From Pseudomonadota bacterium (GTDB lineage Bacteria > Pseudomonadota > Alphaproteobacteria > Rhizobiales > Rhizobiaceae), in contig JAEXMK010000129.1 of NCBI GenBank assembly GCA_023444445.1, positions 9,300 to 73,299 of the forward strand: a DNA stretch of 64,000 nucleotides, in the 5' to 3' direction. Positions 7,947 to 17,799 of this stretch are shown here, piece after piece. Made by a program: the position numbers and the translations under genes. Numbering within the stretch: the stretch's first letter is position 1; each line of letters starts with the position of its first letter. The notes below the pieces were generated by a model that saw nothing but the letters and a program-made list of their open reading frames with translations, was not told the DNA's origin and searched no databases.

Positions 7947-9857
7947 GTGACCCAAGGTTGGATGTCATATCATTTCATCGACGCTTGCCGCGTAAAGGGA
8001 AACCAGGCTGTGTTCTTCCAGAACCACCAGCAGATACCGTCGCAGTCATTCGCCGCGGCGGTTGTTGCGCCCCTCAAAGGCACATTTCTGGGCGTCGCCC
8101 TAGTCAGCGGCGTAGTCAACATACTCGCGCTGACGTCGCCACTCTTCATGCTCCAGGTCTATGACCGGGTGCTCGCCAGCGGCAGCCTGCCGACGCTCGC
8201 CGGGCTCGCGCTGCTTGCACTTGGCCTTTACGGTTTCCAGTGCCTGCTTGATATCATCCGCGCCCGTGTTCTGATCCGCATCGGCGAAGATTTCGACATG
8301 CGTTATTCCGGCAGGGTGCATGATGCGGTGGTGCGCCTGCCGCTCGTCAATCGCATGCCGGGCGACGGGCTGCAGCCGTTGCGCGATCTGGACAATGTGC
8401 GTGGCTTCCTCTCCGGCACGGGTCCATCGGCCTTTTTCGATCTGCCGTGGATGCCGCTTTATCTCGGCATATGTTTTCTCTTTCATGTCTGGATCGGCGT
8501 GACCGCACTCGCTGGTGCCGTGCTGCTGGTATCCCTCACGATCCTCACGCATATCTTTTCGCAAAAGCCGATCCGCGACACCATGGTGGAAAACATGGCA
8601 CGCAACCGGCAGCTGGAAGCATCTCGCCGCAATGCAGAGGTCGTGCAGGCCATGGGGCTGGGCCGCCGGCTCGGCCAACGCTGGCAGAATTCCAACGAGG
8701 CCTATCTCGCCGCCAACCGCAAGGCGGGCGATGCGGCGGGCGGTCTCGGCAATATCGCGAAATCGCTGCGCGTCGTGCTGCAATCGGCCATTCTGGCGGT
8801 GGGAGCCTGGCTGGTCATCAGGCAGGAAGCCTCGGGCGGCGTGATGATCGCGAGCTCGATCATGATGGGCCGGGCACTGGCGCCTGTCGATCTCGCCATT
8901 TCCAACTGGAAGTCCTTCGTTGCCGCCCGGCAGAGCTGGGCGCGGCTTAGAGAGCTGTTTGCGAAGATGCCCGCCAGTACCGCCGCCATGGCTCTGCCGA
9001 GACCTGAAAAGGAATTGCGGGTCGAGAATGTCACCATTGTTCCGCCGGGAGACAGAAAACCCACCGTTACCGGGCTCGGTTTCGTCGTAACCGCTGGAAA
9101 TGCGCTGGGTGTCATCGGTCCTTCCGGCTCGGGCAAATCCACGCTTGCGCGCATTCTCACTGGTGTCTGGATGCCCGCTGCTGGCAAGGTGCGGCTGGAT
9201 GGCGCGAGCTTCGATCAATGGGATCGCGAAGCGCTCGGCCGCCATATCGGTTATCTGCCGCAGGGGGTGGAGCTTTTCGATGGCACCATCGGCGAGAATA
9301 TTTCCCGTTTCGAGGACAATCCCGATCCAGAGGTCATCATCGCAGCCGCCAAGACGGCCGGTGCGCATGAACTGATCCTACGTTTTGAGAAAGGTTATGA
9401 CAGCAATATTGGCGAGGCGGGTTCTGCGCTTTCTGCCGGACAGCGCCAGCGTATCGGCCTTGCCCGCGCGCTTTACGGTGATCCTTTTATCGTGGTGCTG
9501 GATGAGCCGAATGCCAATCTTGATGCCGAAGGCGAGGCCGCCGTGGTCAAGGCCATTACATCGGTCAAGGCGCGCGGCGGCATTGCTATTGTCGTTGCCC
9601 ACCGGCCGAGTGCCATCGGCGCCGTCGATTTCATTTTGATGATTGAAGAGGGGAGAATGAAGGCTGTCGGTCCACGCGACGAGGTGTTGTCGAAGGTGCT
9701 GCGCGCTCCGCAGGCGCAGGCGGCCAAGGGATTTACCGCAACGGCCCAGGCCGTCGCGCCGCTGCGCGTTGTTGCCAATGCCCAGCCCAAACCAGCGCTG
9801 GTGGACGATGTTCAGGATGAGGAGAGCCAGGAGGGAGATGCCGATGTCAAACATTGA
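7947..9857 (+). CDS. Type I secretion ABC transporter (PrtD/PrsD-like)
   Basis: A 636-residue fused membrane-ATPase protein that energises type I secretion. The N-terminal half has the T1SS membrane domain (LKGTFLGVALVSGVVNILAL, PLFMLQVYDRVLAS, FFDLPWMPLYL). The ATPase domain has Walker A GPSGSGKST at 391-399, signature LSAGQRQRIGLARAL and Walker B IVVLDEPNANLD. There is no C39 peptidase domain, so cargo would be an RTX-like protein with a C-terminal signal. The longest start is GTG 7947; ATG 7962 is an equal candidate. The C-terminus overlaps the membrane-fusion gene by 14 bases. No RTX or other cargo gene is adjacent. Confidence 0.9.
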   Translation: MTQGWMSYHFIDACRVKGNQAVFFQNHQQIPSQSFAAAVVAPLKGTFLGVALVSGVVNILALTSPLFMLQVYDRVLASGSLPTLAGLALLALGLYGFQCLLDIIRARVLIRIGEDFDMRYSGRVHDAVVRLPLVNRMPGDGLQPLRDLDNVRGFLSGTGPSAFFDLPWMPLYLGICFLFHVWIGVTALAGAVLLVSLTILTHIFSQKPIRDTMVENMARNRQLEASRRNAEVVQAMGLGRRLGQRWQNSNEAYLAANRKAGDAAGGLGNIAKSLRVVLQSAILAVGAWLVIRQEASGGVMIASSIMMGRALAPVDLAISNWKSFVAARQSWARLRELFAKMPASTAAMALPRPEKELRVENVTIVPPGDRKPTVTGLGFVVTAGNALGVIGPSGSGKSTLARILTGVWMPAAGKVRLDGASFDQWDREALGRHIGYLPQGVELFDGTIGENISRFEDNPDPEVIIAAAKTAGAHELILRFEKGYDSNIGEAGSALSAGQRQRIGLARALYGDPFIVVLDEPNANLDAEGEAAVVKAITSVKARGGIAIVVAHRPSAIGAVDFILMIEEGRMKAVGPRDEVLSKVLRAPQAQAAKGFTATAQAVAPLRVVANAQPKPALVDDVQDEESQEGDADVKH

Positions 9858-11157
9858 CCAGCGAACCCGTGTTTCCCGCTCTATCCGCAAACATCTCCTT
9901 GCCGGCCTTGCCGCAGGCGTCGCGCTGCTGGCCGGTGTCGGCGGTTGGGCAGCAACGACCAATCTTGCCGGCGCGGTCGTTGCCTCCGGTCATCTGGTGG
10001 TGGATTCCTATACGAAGAAGGTGCAGCATCCGAAGGGGGGTGTCGTCGGTGAAATTCTGGTGAATGAGGGGGACAGGGTGAAGGCGGGTGACGTGCTCAT
10101 GCGTCTTGACGCCACCCAGACCCGCGCCAATCTCGCAATTGTCACCAAGCGTCTGGATGAGCTTGGTGCGCGCATGGCAAGGCTGGAAGCGGAGCGTGAT
10201 GGCCTTCCGGAACTTATCTTTCCGCAGACTCTGATAACGCGCAGGGACGATCCCGATGTCGCCTCCGCCATGCGCAGCGAGGCTAAACTGTTTGAATTCC
10301 GCAAATCCTATCGCGAGGGCCGCAAGGCGCAGCTTGCCGAGCGCATTACCCAGTTCGAGCATGAGATCGAAGGGCTGAAGGCGCAGGAAGTCGCTTATGA
10401 GAACGGTCTTGCGGTTCTGCAGGCTGAAATCACCTCGCAGAAATCCCTGCGTGAACAAGGTGTCGTGTCGGTGCAACGGTTGAACAGTCTGCAAACTCAG
10501 GCAGCCACGTTTGGCGGTGAGCGCGGTGAAAAAATTGCCTATCAGGCGCAGACGGCGGGCCGCATCACCGAAACCAAGCTGCAGATACTGCAGATCGATC
10601 AGGAACTGCGCACCGAGGTCGGCCGGGAATTGCGCGAGATACAGGCCCAGATGGGCGAGTTCGTCGAGCGCAAGGTCGCCGCCGAGGATGAGCTGAAGCG
10701 CATCGATATCGTCGCGCCGCAATCTGGCATGGTGCATGAAATGGCCGTGCATACGGTCGGCGGCGTGGTGACGCCGGCTGATCCGATCATGCTGATTGTG
10801 CCGGACGGAGATGAGCTGGCGCTGGAGGTGCAGATCGTGCCGAAGGATATCGACCAACTTCAAGTGGGACAAAAAGCCATGCTGCGCATGACCGCCTTCA
10901 ACCAGCGCGTCACGCCGGAATTGGAGGGTCACGTCACTCGCATCGCGGCCGACGTGACCACCGATCAGCGCACCGGTCTTTCCCATTATCTGGCGCGGAT
11001 TTCCGTCCCCGTCTCCGAGCGCAAGAAGCTGAACAGTGCACCGCTGGTCCCGGGCATGCCCGCCGAGGCCTTCATACAGACTAGTGAAAGAACGGCACTG
11101 TCCTATATCGCCAAACCACTTACCGACCAGATCAGCCGTGCCTTCCGCGAGGAATAG
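9844..11157 (+). CDS. Type I secretion membrane fusion protein (HlyD/PrsE family)
   Basis: A 437-residue periplasmic adaptor joining the inner-membrane ABC protein to a TolC-like outer-membrane channel. It has one N-terminal transmembrane helix (about residues 20-45), a lipoyl-like motif VQHPKGGVVGEILVNEGDRVKAGDVLMRLD, a long coiled coil over about residues 90-280, and a beta-barrel region containing VEIQIVPKDIDQL-like sequence. ATG 9844 is chosen over 9838 and 9769 because the AGGAGG at 9829-9834 is 9 bases before it and MSNIDQRTRVSRSIRKH is a typical cytoplasmic tail. No TolC gene is nearby; a shared one elsewhere is assumed. Confidence 0.9.
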   Translation: MSNIDQRTRVSRSIRKHLLAGLAAGVALLAGVGGWAATTNLAGAVVASGHLVVDSYTKKVQHPKGGVVGEILVNEGDRVKAGDVLMRLDATQTRANLAIVTKRLDELGARMARLEAERDGLPELIFPQTLITRRDDPDVASAMRSEAKLFEFRKSYREGRKAQLAERITQFEHEIEGLKAQEVAYENGLAVLQAEITSQKSLREQGVVSVQRLNSLQTQAATFGGERGEKIAYQAQTAGRITETKLQILQIDQELRTEVGRELREIQAQMGEFVERKVAAEDELKRIDIVAPQSGMVHEMAVHTVGGVVTPADPIMLIVPDGDELALEVQIVPKDIDQLQVGQKAMLRMTAFNQRVTPELEGHVTRIAADVTTDQRTGLSHYLARISVPVSERKKLNSAPLVPGMPAEAFIQTSERTALSYIAKPLTDQISRAFREE

Positions 11158-11648
11158 CGAGTTTTTGCCGGTCTATATGCGGCGTCCGGACTTAGGGTAA
11201 CTATCATCAACAGAGGTTGCGCATTACAGGGGAAGAAATCCGATGTTCCCCTGGCTTTCGAAACGGTCTGCGGAGCGCGCTTTGGAATAAATCTTCTATC
11301 TGTGCGGAATTTACCCTGGCTTTGGAGCTGAGCTCGCAATTTCAAAGGCTTACGGCCGCTCGCGATGAAGCCGCGCGGGCACCTGCGGAAATTCGCCACC
11401 TTCATCATCACCTCCACGCACATCACGGGGCCTGCGGAATTTCTCATCATCACCGCCTTGTGTGCCCCTCTCCAGCAGTGCTGCGAAGAAAGCATTGACG
11501 TTCGATCCAAAAATGGAATAAATATATCGAACGGGCAGAAAATCGGTTTCATTATTCCGTTTTCTGACTCTGAGGAGGTTGCGGCGGGCTCTCGGGTTCG
11601 CCTCCGGCTGGGAGAGGCGGCGCCGGACGCCATGGAGGAGAAAACACA
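11158..11648. other. Long intergenic region upstream of CUT2 binding-protein gene, with inverted repeat
   Basis: I see no supported gene in these 491 bases; the short open frames lack family resemblance. An inverted repeat GTTCGAT (11500-11506) and ATCGAAC (11526-11532), separated by 19 bases of A/T-rich sequence, is a candidate operator or promoter element for the sugar importer. A ribosome site GGAGGAG (11634-11640) precedes ATG 11649. Confidence 0.4.
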
Positions 11649-12578
11649 ATGAAGAAGCTTATCATCGGCGCAGCCATGTCTGTGCTTCTCGGCACGGCGG
11701 CACATGCGGAGACGGTCGGTGTCTCGATGGCGCTGTTCGACGACAACTTCCTGACCGTGCTGCGTAACGGCATGCAGGATTATTCCAAGGAACTGAAGGG
11801 CGTTACCCTTCAGGTTGAAGACGCGCAGAACGACGTTGCCAAGCAGCAGAGCCAGATTCAGAATTTCATTGCTTCCAAGGTGGACGCCATCATCGTCAAC
11901 CCGGTTGATACGGATGCGACGGCGGCCATGTCCAAGCTCGCCGCCGACGCCAAGATTCCGCTGGTTTATGTTAACCGCCAGCCGGTAAACGTCGACAGCC
12001 TGCCCGACGGCCAGGCCTTCGTGGCCTCTGAAGAAACCGTTGCCGGCACGCTTGAAACCAAGGAAGTCTGCCGCCTTCTCGGTGGCAAGGGCAAAGCCGT
12101 TGTCATGATGGGCGAACTGTCCAACCAGGGCGCGCGCATGCGCACGCAGGCGGTCCATGACGTTCTGAAAACCGACGAGTGCAAGGGCATTTCGATCGTT
12201 GAAGAGCAGACTGCAAACTGGCAGCGCACGCAGGGCTCCGACCTCGTCACCAACTGGCTGTCCAGTGGCGTCGAGTTCAATGCCGTCATCGCCAACAACG
12301 ACGAAATGGCCATCGGCGCCATTCAGGCCCTGAAGTCTGCCGGTAAGGACATGAAGGACTATGTCGTCGCCGGCGTGGATGCGACGCAGGACGCCCTTGC
12401 TGCCATGCAGGCGGGCGATCTTGACGTCACGGTCTTCCAGGATGCCGCAGGGCAGGGCAAGGGTGCACTCGATGCCGCTCTGAAGCTCGTCAAAGGCGAC
12501 AAGATCGAGAAGAAGGTCTACATCCCCTTCCAGCTCGTCACGCCTGAAAACGTCAAGGACTACGTGGCCAAGAACTAA
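11649..12578 (+). CDS. CUT2-family sugar/polyol ABC binding protein (possible myo-inositol type)
   Basis: A 309-residue periplasmic binding protein of the RbsB/Peripla_BP_4 type. Signal peptide MKKLIIGAAMSVLLGTAAHA is cleaved before ETVGVSMALFDDNF. Family features include the DAQNDVAKQQSQIQNFI helix, VDAIIVNPVDTDA, PLVYVNRQP, NDEMAIGAIQALKSAGK and a C-terminal VTVFQDAAGQGKGALDAAL. It begins a binding protein-ATPase-permease operon. Overall features resemble IbpA/IntA-type inositol-binding proteins of Caulobacter and rhizobia, but ribose or another sugar cannot be excluded. Confidence 0.85.
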   Translation: MKKLIIGAAMSVLLGTAAHAETVGVSMALFDDNFLTVLRNGMQDYSKELKGVTLQVEDAQNDVAKQQSQIQNFIASKVDAIIVNPVDTDATAAMSKLAADAKIPLVYVNRQPVNVDSLPDGQAFVASEETVAGTLETKEVCRLLGGKGKAVVMMGELSNQGARMRTQAVHDVLKTDECKGISIVEEQTANWQRTQGSDLVTNWLSSGVEFNAVIANNDEMAIGAIQALKSAGKDMKDYVVAGVDATQDALAAMQAGDLDVTVFQDAAGQGKGALDAALKLVKGDKIEKKVYIPFQLVTPENVKDYVAKN

Positions 12579-12587
12579 CGCCCGCTT

Positions 12588-12629
12588 CCGGCATCTGCGC
12601 CCGTTTTCGATATAGGGGGCAGATGCCGG
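12588..12629 (+). other. Stem-loop after CUT2 binding-protein gene
   Basis: CCGGCATCTGCGCCC (12588-12602) pairs with GGGGGCAGATGCCGG (12615-12629), 14 of 15 positions, around a 12-base loop. It lies 10 bases after the binding-protein stop and has no T run. The position fits a stabiliser or partial terminator that gives more binding protein than ATPase. Confidence 0.6.
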
Positions 12630-12637
12630 TTCTCGAC

Positions 12638-12663
12638 GGCGCCGAAGAACGAGCTTCGGCGCC
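12638..12663 (+). other. Second intercistronic stem-loop
   Basis: GGCGCCGAAG (12638-12647) and CTTCGGCGCC (12654-12663) form a perfect 10-bp stem with a 6-base loop directly after the preceding hairpin. No T run follows, so it is unlikely to be a full terminator. Confidence 0.55.
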
Positions 12664-12701
12664 TGCGCGGGCTATGGTTGAATTTCAGTGAATTCAAACA
12701 G

Positions 12702-12742
12702 TTACAGCGCTCTTTGACGTCGTGACCGACATAGCGCTGTAA
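12702..12742. promoter_or_regulatory. Inverted repeat upstream of CUT2 ATPase gene
   Basis: TTACAGCGCT (12702-12711) and AGCGCTGTAA (12733-12742) are perfect 10-base arms with a 21-base spacer. This could be an operator for an internal promoter or a third RNA stem. The gap between binding-protein and ATPase genes is 234 bases, long for this operon type. Confidence 0.4.
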
Positions 12743-12812
12743 GCCTCCCCGGAGGCGAGGCGCCTTATGGCGAAGCCTGTCGCCGGTATTTTTGTCTATT
12801 GTGGAGGGTGAG

Positions 12813-14354
12813 ATGGTCGTCAGTCCATCGACAATGGCCGCCGTGCGCGCCAGTGGAGCCGTGCCGAATGCGGAGTTTCTTCTCGCGGCGGATGGCATAC
12901 GCAAGGAATTTCCAGGCGTCGTGGCGCTCGATGATGTGCAGTTCCACCTCAAGCGCGGCACCGTGCATGCGCTGATGGGGGAAAATGGCGCCGGCAAATC
13001 GACGCTGATGAAGATTCTCGCCGGTATCTATCAGCCGGACAACGGCGAAATTCGCCTGAAGGGCGCGCCAATCCGTCTAGATTCTCCGCTCGATGCGCTG
13101 GAGAACGGCATCGCCATGATCCATCAGGAATTGAACCTCATGGCTTACATGACGGTTGCGGAAAACATCTGGATCCGCCGTGAGCCGAAAAATCGGCTGG
13201 GCTTCATCGATCATGGCGAAATGTATCGCCGCACCCAGACCCTGCTGGAAAGGCTGGGCATCGATCTCGATCCGGACACGCGTGTCGGTGAGCTTTCGGT
13301 CGCAAGTCGTCAGATGGTCGAGATTGCCAAGGCGGTTTCATATGATTCCGACGTTCTCATCATGGACGAACCGACATCGGCCTTGACGGAACGCGAGGTC
13401 GAGCATCTCTTCCGCATCATCCGCGACCTCCGTGAACGCGATATCGGCATCGTCTACATCACCCACAAGATGAACGAGCTCTTTGAGATTGCCGACGAGT
13501 TCTCCGTCTTCCGCGACGGCAAATATATTGGCACCCACGCTTCCGCCGATGTGACGCGTGACGACATTATCCGCATGATGGTGGGTCGCGAAATCACACA
13601 GATGTTTCCGAAGGAAGAGGTTCCGATCGGTGACGTGGTGCTGTCGGTCAAGAACCTGACGCTTGAAGGTGTGTTCCATGACGTGTCATTGGATGTCCGC
13701 GCCGGTGAAATTCTCGGTGTTGCGGGTCTTGTCGGTTCGGGGCGCTCCAATGTTGCCGAAACAATTTTCGGCGTGACACCCGCTTCCTCGGGTACGATTT
13801 CGATCGACGGCAAACCGGTTTCGATCGACAGCCCGACAAAGGCTATCAGTCATCGCATGGCGTTTCTGACGGAAGACCGCAAGGATACCGGATGCCTGCT
13901 GATCCTCAATATTCTTGAGAATATGCAGATTGCCGTCTTGCAGGACAAATATGTCTCGAACGGCTTCGTGCAGGAAAACGCCCTATCGGATGCGTGCGAG
14001 GATATGTGCCGCAAGCTCCGGGTCAAGACGCCGCATCTTTACGAGCGCATCGAAAACCTTTCGGGTGGCAACCAGCAGAAGGTGCTGATCGGCCGCTGGA
14101 TGCTGACCAAGCCGCGCATTCTTATTCTGGATGAGCCGACGCGCGGCATCGATGTTGGGGCCAAGGCGGAAATTCACAAGCTGGTTTGCGAGATGGCGCG
14201 CCAGGGCGTCGCCGTCATCATGATTTCCTCCGAAATGCCGGAGGTTCTGGGAATGAGCGACCGCATCATGGTCATGCATGAAGGTCGGGTGACGGGTTTC
14301 CTTGACAGAAGTGAAGCCACGCAGGTGAAGGTGATGGATCTCGCATCGCGGTGA
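12813..14354 (+). CDS. CUT2-family sugar ABC transporter ATPase (duplicated, RbsA/IatA-like)
   Basis: A 513-residue protein with two ATPase domains, as in RbsA, MglA and IatA. The first has Walker [10 protein letters not shown] and Walker [12 protein letters not shown]; its signature region is the variant [15 protein letters not shown]. The second has a degenerate P-loop (GLVGSGRSN), signature [15 protein letters not shown] and [14 protein letters not shown]. The frame is open from a TTG at 12792, but ATG 12813 has GGAGGG (12803-12808) in front and is preferred. It couples ATP hydrolysis to sugar uptake with the permease encoded 32 bases downstream. Confidence 0.93.
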   Translation: MVVSPSTMAAVRASGAVPNAEFLLAADGIRKEFPGVVALDDVQFHLKRGTVHALMGENGAGKSTLMKILAGIYQPDNGEIRLKGAPIRLDSPLDALENGIAMIHQELNLMAYMTVAENIWIRREPKNRLGFIDHGEMYRRTQTLLERLGIDLDPDTRVGELSVASRQMVEIAKAVSYDSDVLIMDEPTSALTEREVEHLFRIIRDLRERDIGIVYITHKMNELFEIADEFSVFRDGKYIGTHASADVTRDDIIRMMVGREITQMFPKEEVPIGDVVLSVKNLTLEGVFHDVSLDVRAGEILGVAGLVGSGRSNVAETIFGVTPASSGTISIDGKPVSIDSPTKAISHRMAFLTEDRKDTGCLLILNILENMQIAVLQDKYVSNGFVQENALSDACEDMCRKLRVKTPHLYERIENLSGGNQQKVLIGRWMLTKPRILILDEPTRGIDVGAKAEIHKLVCEMARQGVAVIMISSEMPEVLGMSDRIMVMHEGRVTGFLDRSEATQVKVMDLASR

Positions 14355-14386
14355 GGCGCGCCGGGATTTCTCGAGGAGGAATGATT

Positions 14387-15418
14387 ATGACTACGAACGC
14401 CACCGCCAACGCAGAGTTGGATGCTAAATCCGGGCGCAAGCCGCACCGGCGCATTCCGCCCGAGGCGAATATCTTTTTCGTGCTGATCGGCATCGCGCTG
14501 GTTTATGAAATTCTCGGCTGGATTTTCATCGGTCAGAGCTTTCTGATGAACCAGCAGCGCCTGACGATCATGATCCTGCAGGTATCTGTCATCGGCATCA
14601 TCGCCGTCGGCGTGACCCAGGTCATTATCACCGGCGGTATCGATCTCTCTTCCGGTTCCGTCGTCGGCCTGACGGCAATGTTGGCCGCCAGCGTGGGGCA
14701 ATCGTCCACATGGCCGCGGGCGCTTTATCCAGGGTTGACCGATCTGCCCTTCTTTATCCCGCTGGCCGTCGGCGTGTTGGCCGGTGCGCTTGCTGGTTTC
14801 ATCAACGGGCAGCTTATTGCGCGCACCAAAATTCCGCCTTTCATCGCGACGCTCGGCATGATGGTGACGGCGCGTGGTCTGTCCAAGTGGTACACGAAGG
14901 GCCAGCCGATCTCGGGGCTGACGGACGGTTTCAACTTCATCGGCACGGGCATCTGGCCGGTTGTGGTGTTCCTCGTCGTTGCCGTCATTTTCCATGTGGC
15001 GCTGCGTTATACTCGCTACGGCAAATTTACTTACGCCATTGGCGCCAATCAGCAGGCGGCACGCGTTTCCGGTATCAATATCGAGGCGCATCTGATCAAG
15101 GTCTATGCCATTGCGGGCCTGCTGGCCGGTCTCGCCGGTGTTGTCACCGCCGCCCGCGCACAGACGGCGCAGGCCGGTATGGGCGTTATGTATGAGCTTG
15201 ATGCCATTGCCGCAGCCGTTATCGGCGGTACATCGCTTGCAGGCGGCGCTGGCCGGATTACCGGAACGGTCATCGGCACCATCATCCTCGGCGTCATGAC
15301 GTCAGGCTTCACCTTCCTCCGGGTCGACGCCTACTATCAGGAGATAGTCAAGGGCCTGATCATCGTCGCCGCCGTTGTCGCCGACGTCTACCGCCAGAAG
15401 AAACGCGCAAAGCGCTAA
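14387..15418 (+). CDS. CUT2-family sugar ABC transporter permease (possible inositol type)
   Basis: A 343-residue membrane protein of the RbsC/BPD_transp_2 family, with about ten hydrophobic helices. Conserved points are ITGGIDLSSGSVVGL, KIPPFIATLGMM.TARG, YAIGANQQAARVSGI and VIGGTSLAGGAGRITGT. The frame is open from GTG 14351; ATG 14387 is chosen because GAGGAGGA (14373-14380) is 6 bases upstream, whereas ATG 14381 abuts it. The charged N-terminal stretch (GRKPHRRIPPEANIF) before helix 1 resembles rhizobial/Caulobacter inositol permeases, which supports but does not prove that substrate. Confidence 0.9.
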   Translation: MTTNATANAELDAKSGRKPHRRIPPEANIFFVLIGIALVYEILGWIFIGQSFLMNQQRLTIMILQVSVIGIIAVGVTQVIITGGIDLSSGSVVGLTAMLAASVGQSSTWPRALYPGLTDLPFFIPLAVGVLAGALAGFINGQLIARTKIPPFIATLGMMVTARGLSKWYTKGQPISGLTDGFNFIGTGIWPVVVFLVVAVIFHVALRYTRYGKFTYAIGANQQAARVSGINIEAHLIKVYAIAGLLAGLAGVVTAARAQTAQAGMGVMYELDAIAAAVIGGTSLAGGAGRITGTVIGTIILGVMTSGFTFLRVDAYYQEIVKGLIIVAAVVADVYRQKKRAKR

Positions 15419-15438
15419 ACACTCCTCCTCCCGGACTT

Positions 15439-15469
15439 GGGGCAGGCTTCAGGGCTTGCCCCATTTTTT
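15439..15469 (+). terminator. Rho-independent terminator of the CUT2 operon
   Basis: GGGGCAGGC, a 6-base loop, and GCTTGCCCC form a 9-bp stem (one G-U) followed by ATTTTTT. It lies 20 bases after the permease stop. Confidence 0.8.
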
Positions 15470-15520
15470 ATGCTCTGACGACAGCGACGCAATCCGGGTT
15501 GCAGGACAGGGGGTGGATTG

Positions 15521-16276
15521 TCAGGCCTTGCTGTTTCGATACTGATGAACAGCTTTGCCGAAGGCTTCAAACAATGCACGGGATGGTGCATCCGTCTCAG
15601 CCCAATATTCCGGATGCCATTGCACGCCGACGGCAAAGCCCTTGGCGTCGATGACGGAGACGGCCTCGATGGTGCCGTCCGCGGCCGTCGCTTCCACCTG
15701 CAGGCGCGGCGCGGTCTCGGCAATCGCCTGTCTGTGTAGGGAATTGATCTGGATTTCGCCAGACATGCCGAGATGCTGCGCGATGCAAGAGCCTTCACGC
15801 ACCTGCACTGGCTGGCGGATGGCGAACGCGACGTCACGGTCGTCGTGTTCCGGCTTGCGGTGATCCCATGTTCCAGGCTGTTCCTGAATTTCGGACGCCA
15901 GCGTTCCACCAAGTGCCACATTCAGCTCCTGAATACCGCGGCAGATGGCCAGCATCGGAATGCCACGCTCGATGGCGCGGCGGATGAGTGGCAGACTGGT
16001 AGCGTCGCGGGCCGGGTCGAAGGGGCCGTCGCTTTCCTGGGCTTCCTTTCCATAGAGGGAAGGGTGCACATTGGTGGCGGAACCGGACACCAGCAGGCCA
16101 TCCACCCGATCGAGAATGGCGTCCACCTCGTTACCGTCCTCGAAGGCCGGGACGATGAAGGACATGACGCCCGCCACCTTCAATGCGGCGGAAACATACT
16201 GGTTCTGCGCGGCGTGCCAGTCGGCTCCGGCGAAATGCCTGATGTCGGCGGGGACGGCGATAAGGGGTTTTGGCAT
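15521..16276 (-). CDS. Class I glutamine amidotransferase-type hydrolase (PuuD-like, peptidase C26)
   Basis: A 251-residue cytoplasmic enzyme of the gamma-glutamyl hydrolase group. The nucleophile is Cys112 in AICRGIQELNVALGG, with His221 and Glu223 in VQWHPEY completing the triad. The oxyanion region is VDGLLVSGSATNVHPSLYG. E. coli PuuD cleaves gamma-glutamyl-GABA in putrescine breakdown, but no puu genes are next to this one, so the actual gamma-glutamyl substrate is unknown. A GGAG site lies six bases before the ATG. It is convergent with the CUT2 operon and divergent from the TRAP binding-protein gene. Confidence 0.87.
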   Translation of the reverse strand: MPKPLIAVPADIRHFAGADWHAAQNQYVSAALKVAGVMSFIVPAFEDGNEVDAILDRVDGLLVSGSATNVHPSLYGKEAQESDGPFDPARDATSLPLIRRAIERGIPMLAICRGIQELNVALGGTLASEIQEQPGTWDHRKPEHDDRDVAFAIRQPVQVREGSCIAQHLGMSGEIQINSLHRQAIAETAPRLQVEATAADGTIEAVSVIDAKGFAVGVQWHPEYWAETDAPSRALFEAFGKAVHQYRNSKA

Positions 16277-16570
16277 GGTGGCTCCGGGACGAATCTTCGA
16301 AATTTGTGCGACTGCCGGTGGACCAAGTCAAGCGTGTGTTTTGCATTCCGGCGGTGCCGTATGCGCCTAAAGTATAAGGTGGTGCCGGGATATTTCAGTT
16401 GTAAATAAAATGGGAAGAAAAGTTCCGGAAAAGGCCGGTTTTTCGGCGGTTAATTCTTGACGCTGCTGCTTGTCAGCGGGGCGGTAACCGTGCTTACTTT
16501 GCGACCATGCCTGAACAGCAAAGAGGGGAATTCAAAGCTGCGGGCAGCGTTCATATCTGGGAGGATATAG
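16277..16570. other. Divergent promoter region
   Basis: This stretch separates the PuuD-like hydrolase (leftward) from the TRAP binding protein (rightward). I see no gene or strong palindrome; only the GGGAGGA ribosome site just before 16571 is clear. It must hold both promoters. Confidence 0.5.
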
Positions 16571-17668
<1,098 letters not shown>

Positions 17669-17694
17669 TCTTTCGGTAAAAGGCGGACCGGGCG

Positions 17695-17729
17695 AAAAGC
17701 CCCGGAGATTTCGGTCTCCGGGGCTTTTT
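17695..17729. terminator. Strong, probably bidirectional terminator
   Basis: A perfect 14-bp stem, AAAAGCCCCGGAGA with TCTCCGGGGCTTTT, encloses a 6-base loop. T runs follow on the plus strand (5 T) and, weaker, the minus strand (4 T). It separates the convergent TRAP binding-protein and DctM genes. Confidence 0.9.
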
Positions 17730-17799
17730 GTGTCGCCGCTGTGAAGGCTTCAGGGGGCACGGCTTTGGATGATGTCCTGATCGATGCCGCGCCATGCCG

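Noticed and set aside
11158..11648. Short overlapping frames in the gap before the CUT2 operon
   Set aside because: Several frames of 90-100 codons exist on both strands but none has a ribosome site or recognisable family.
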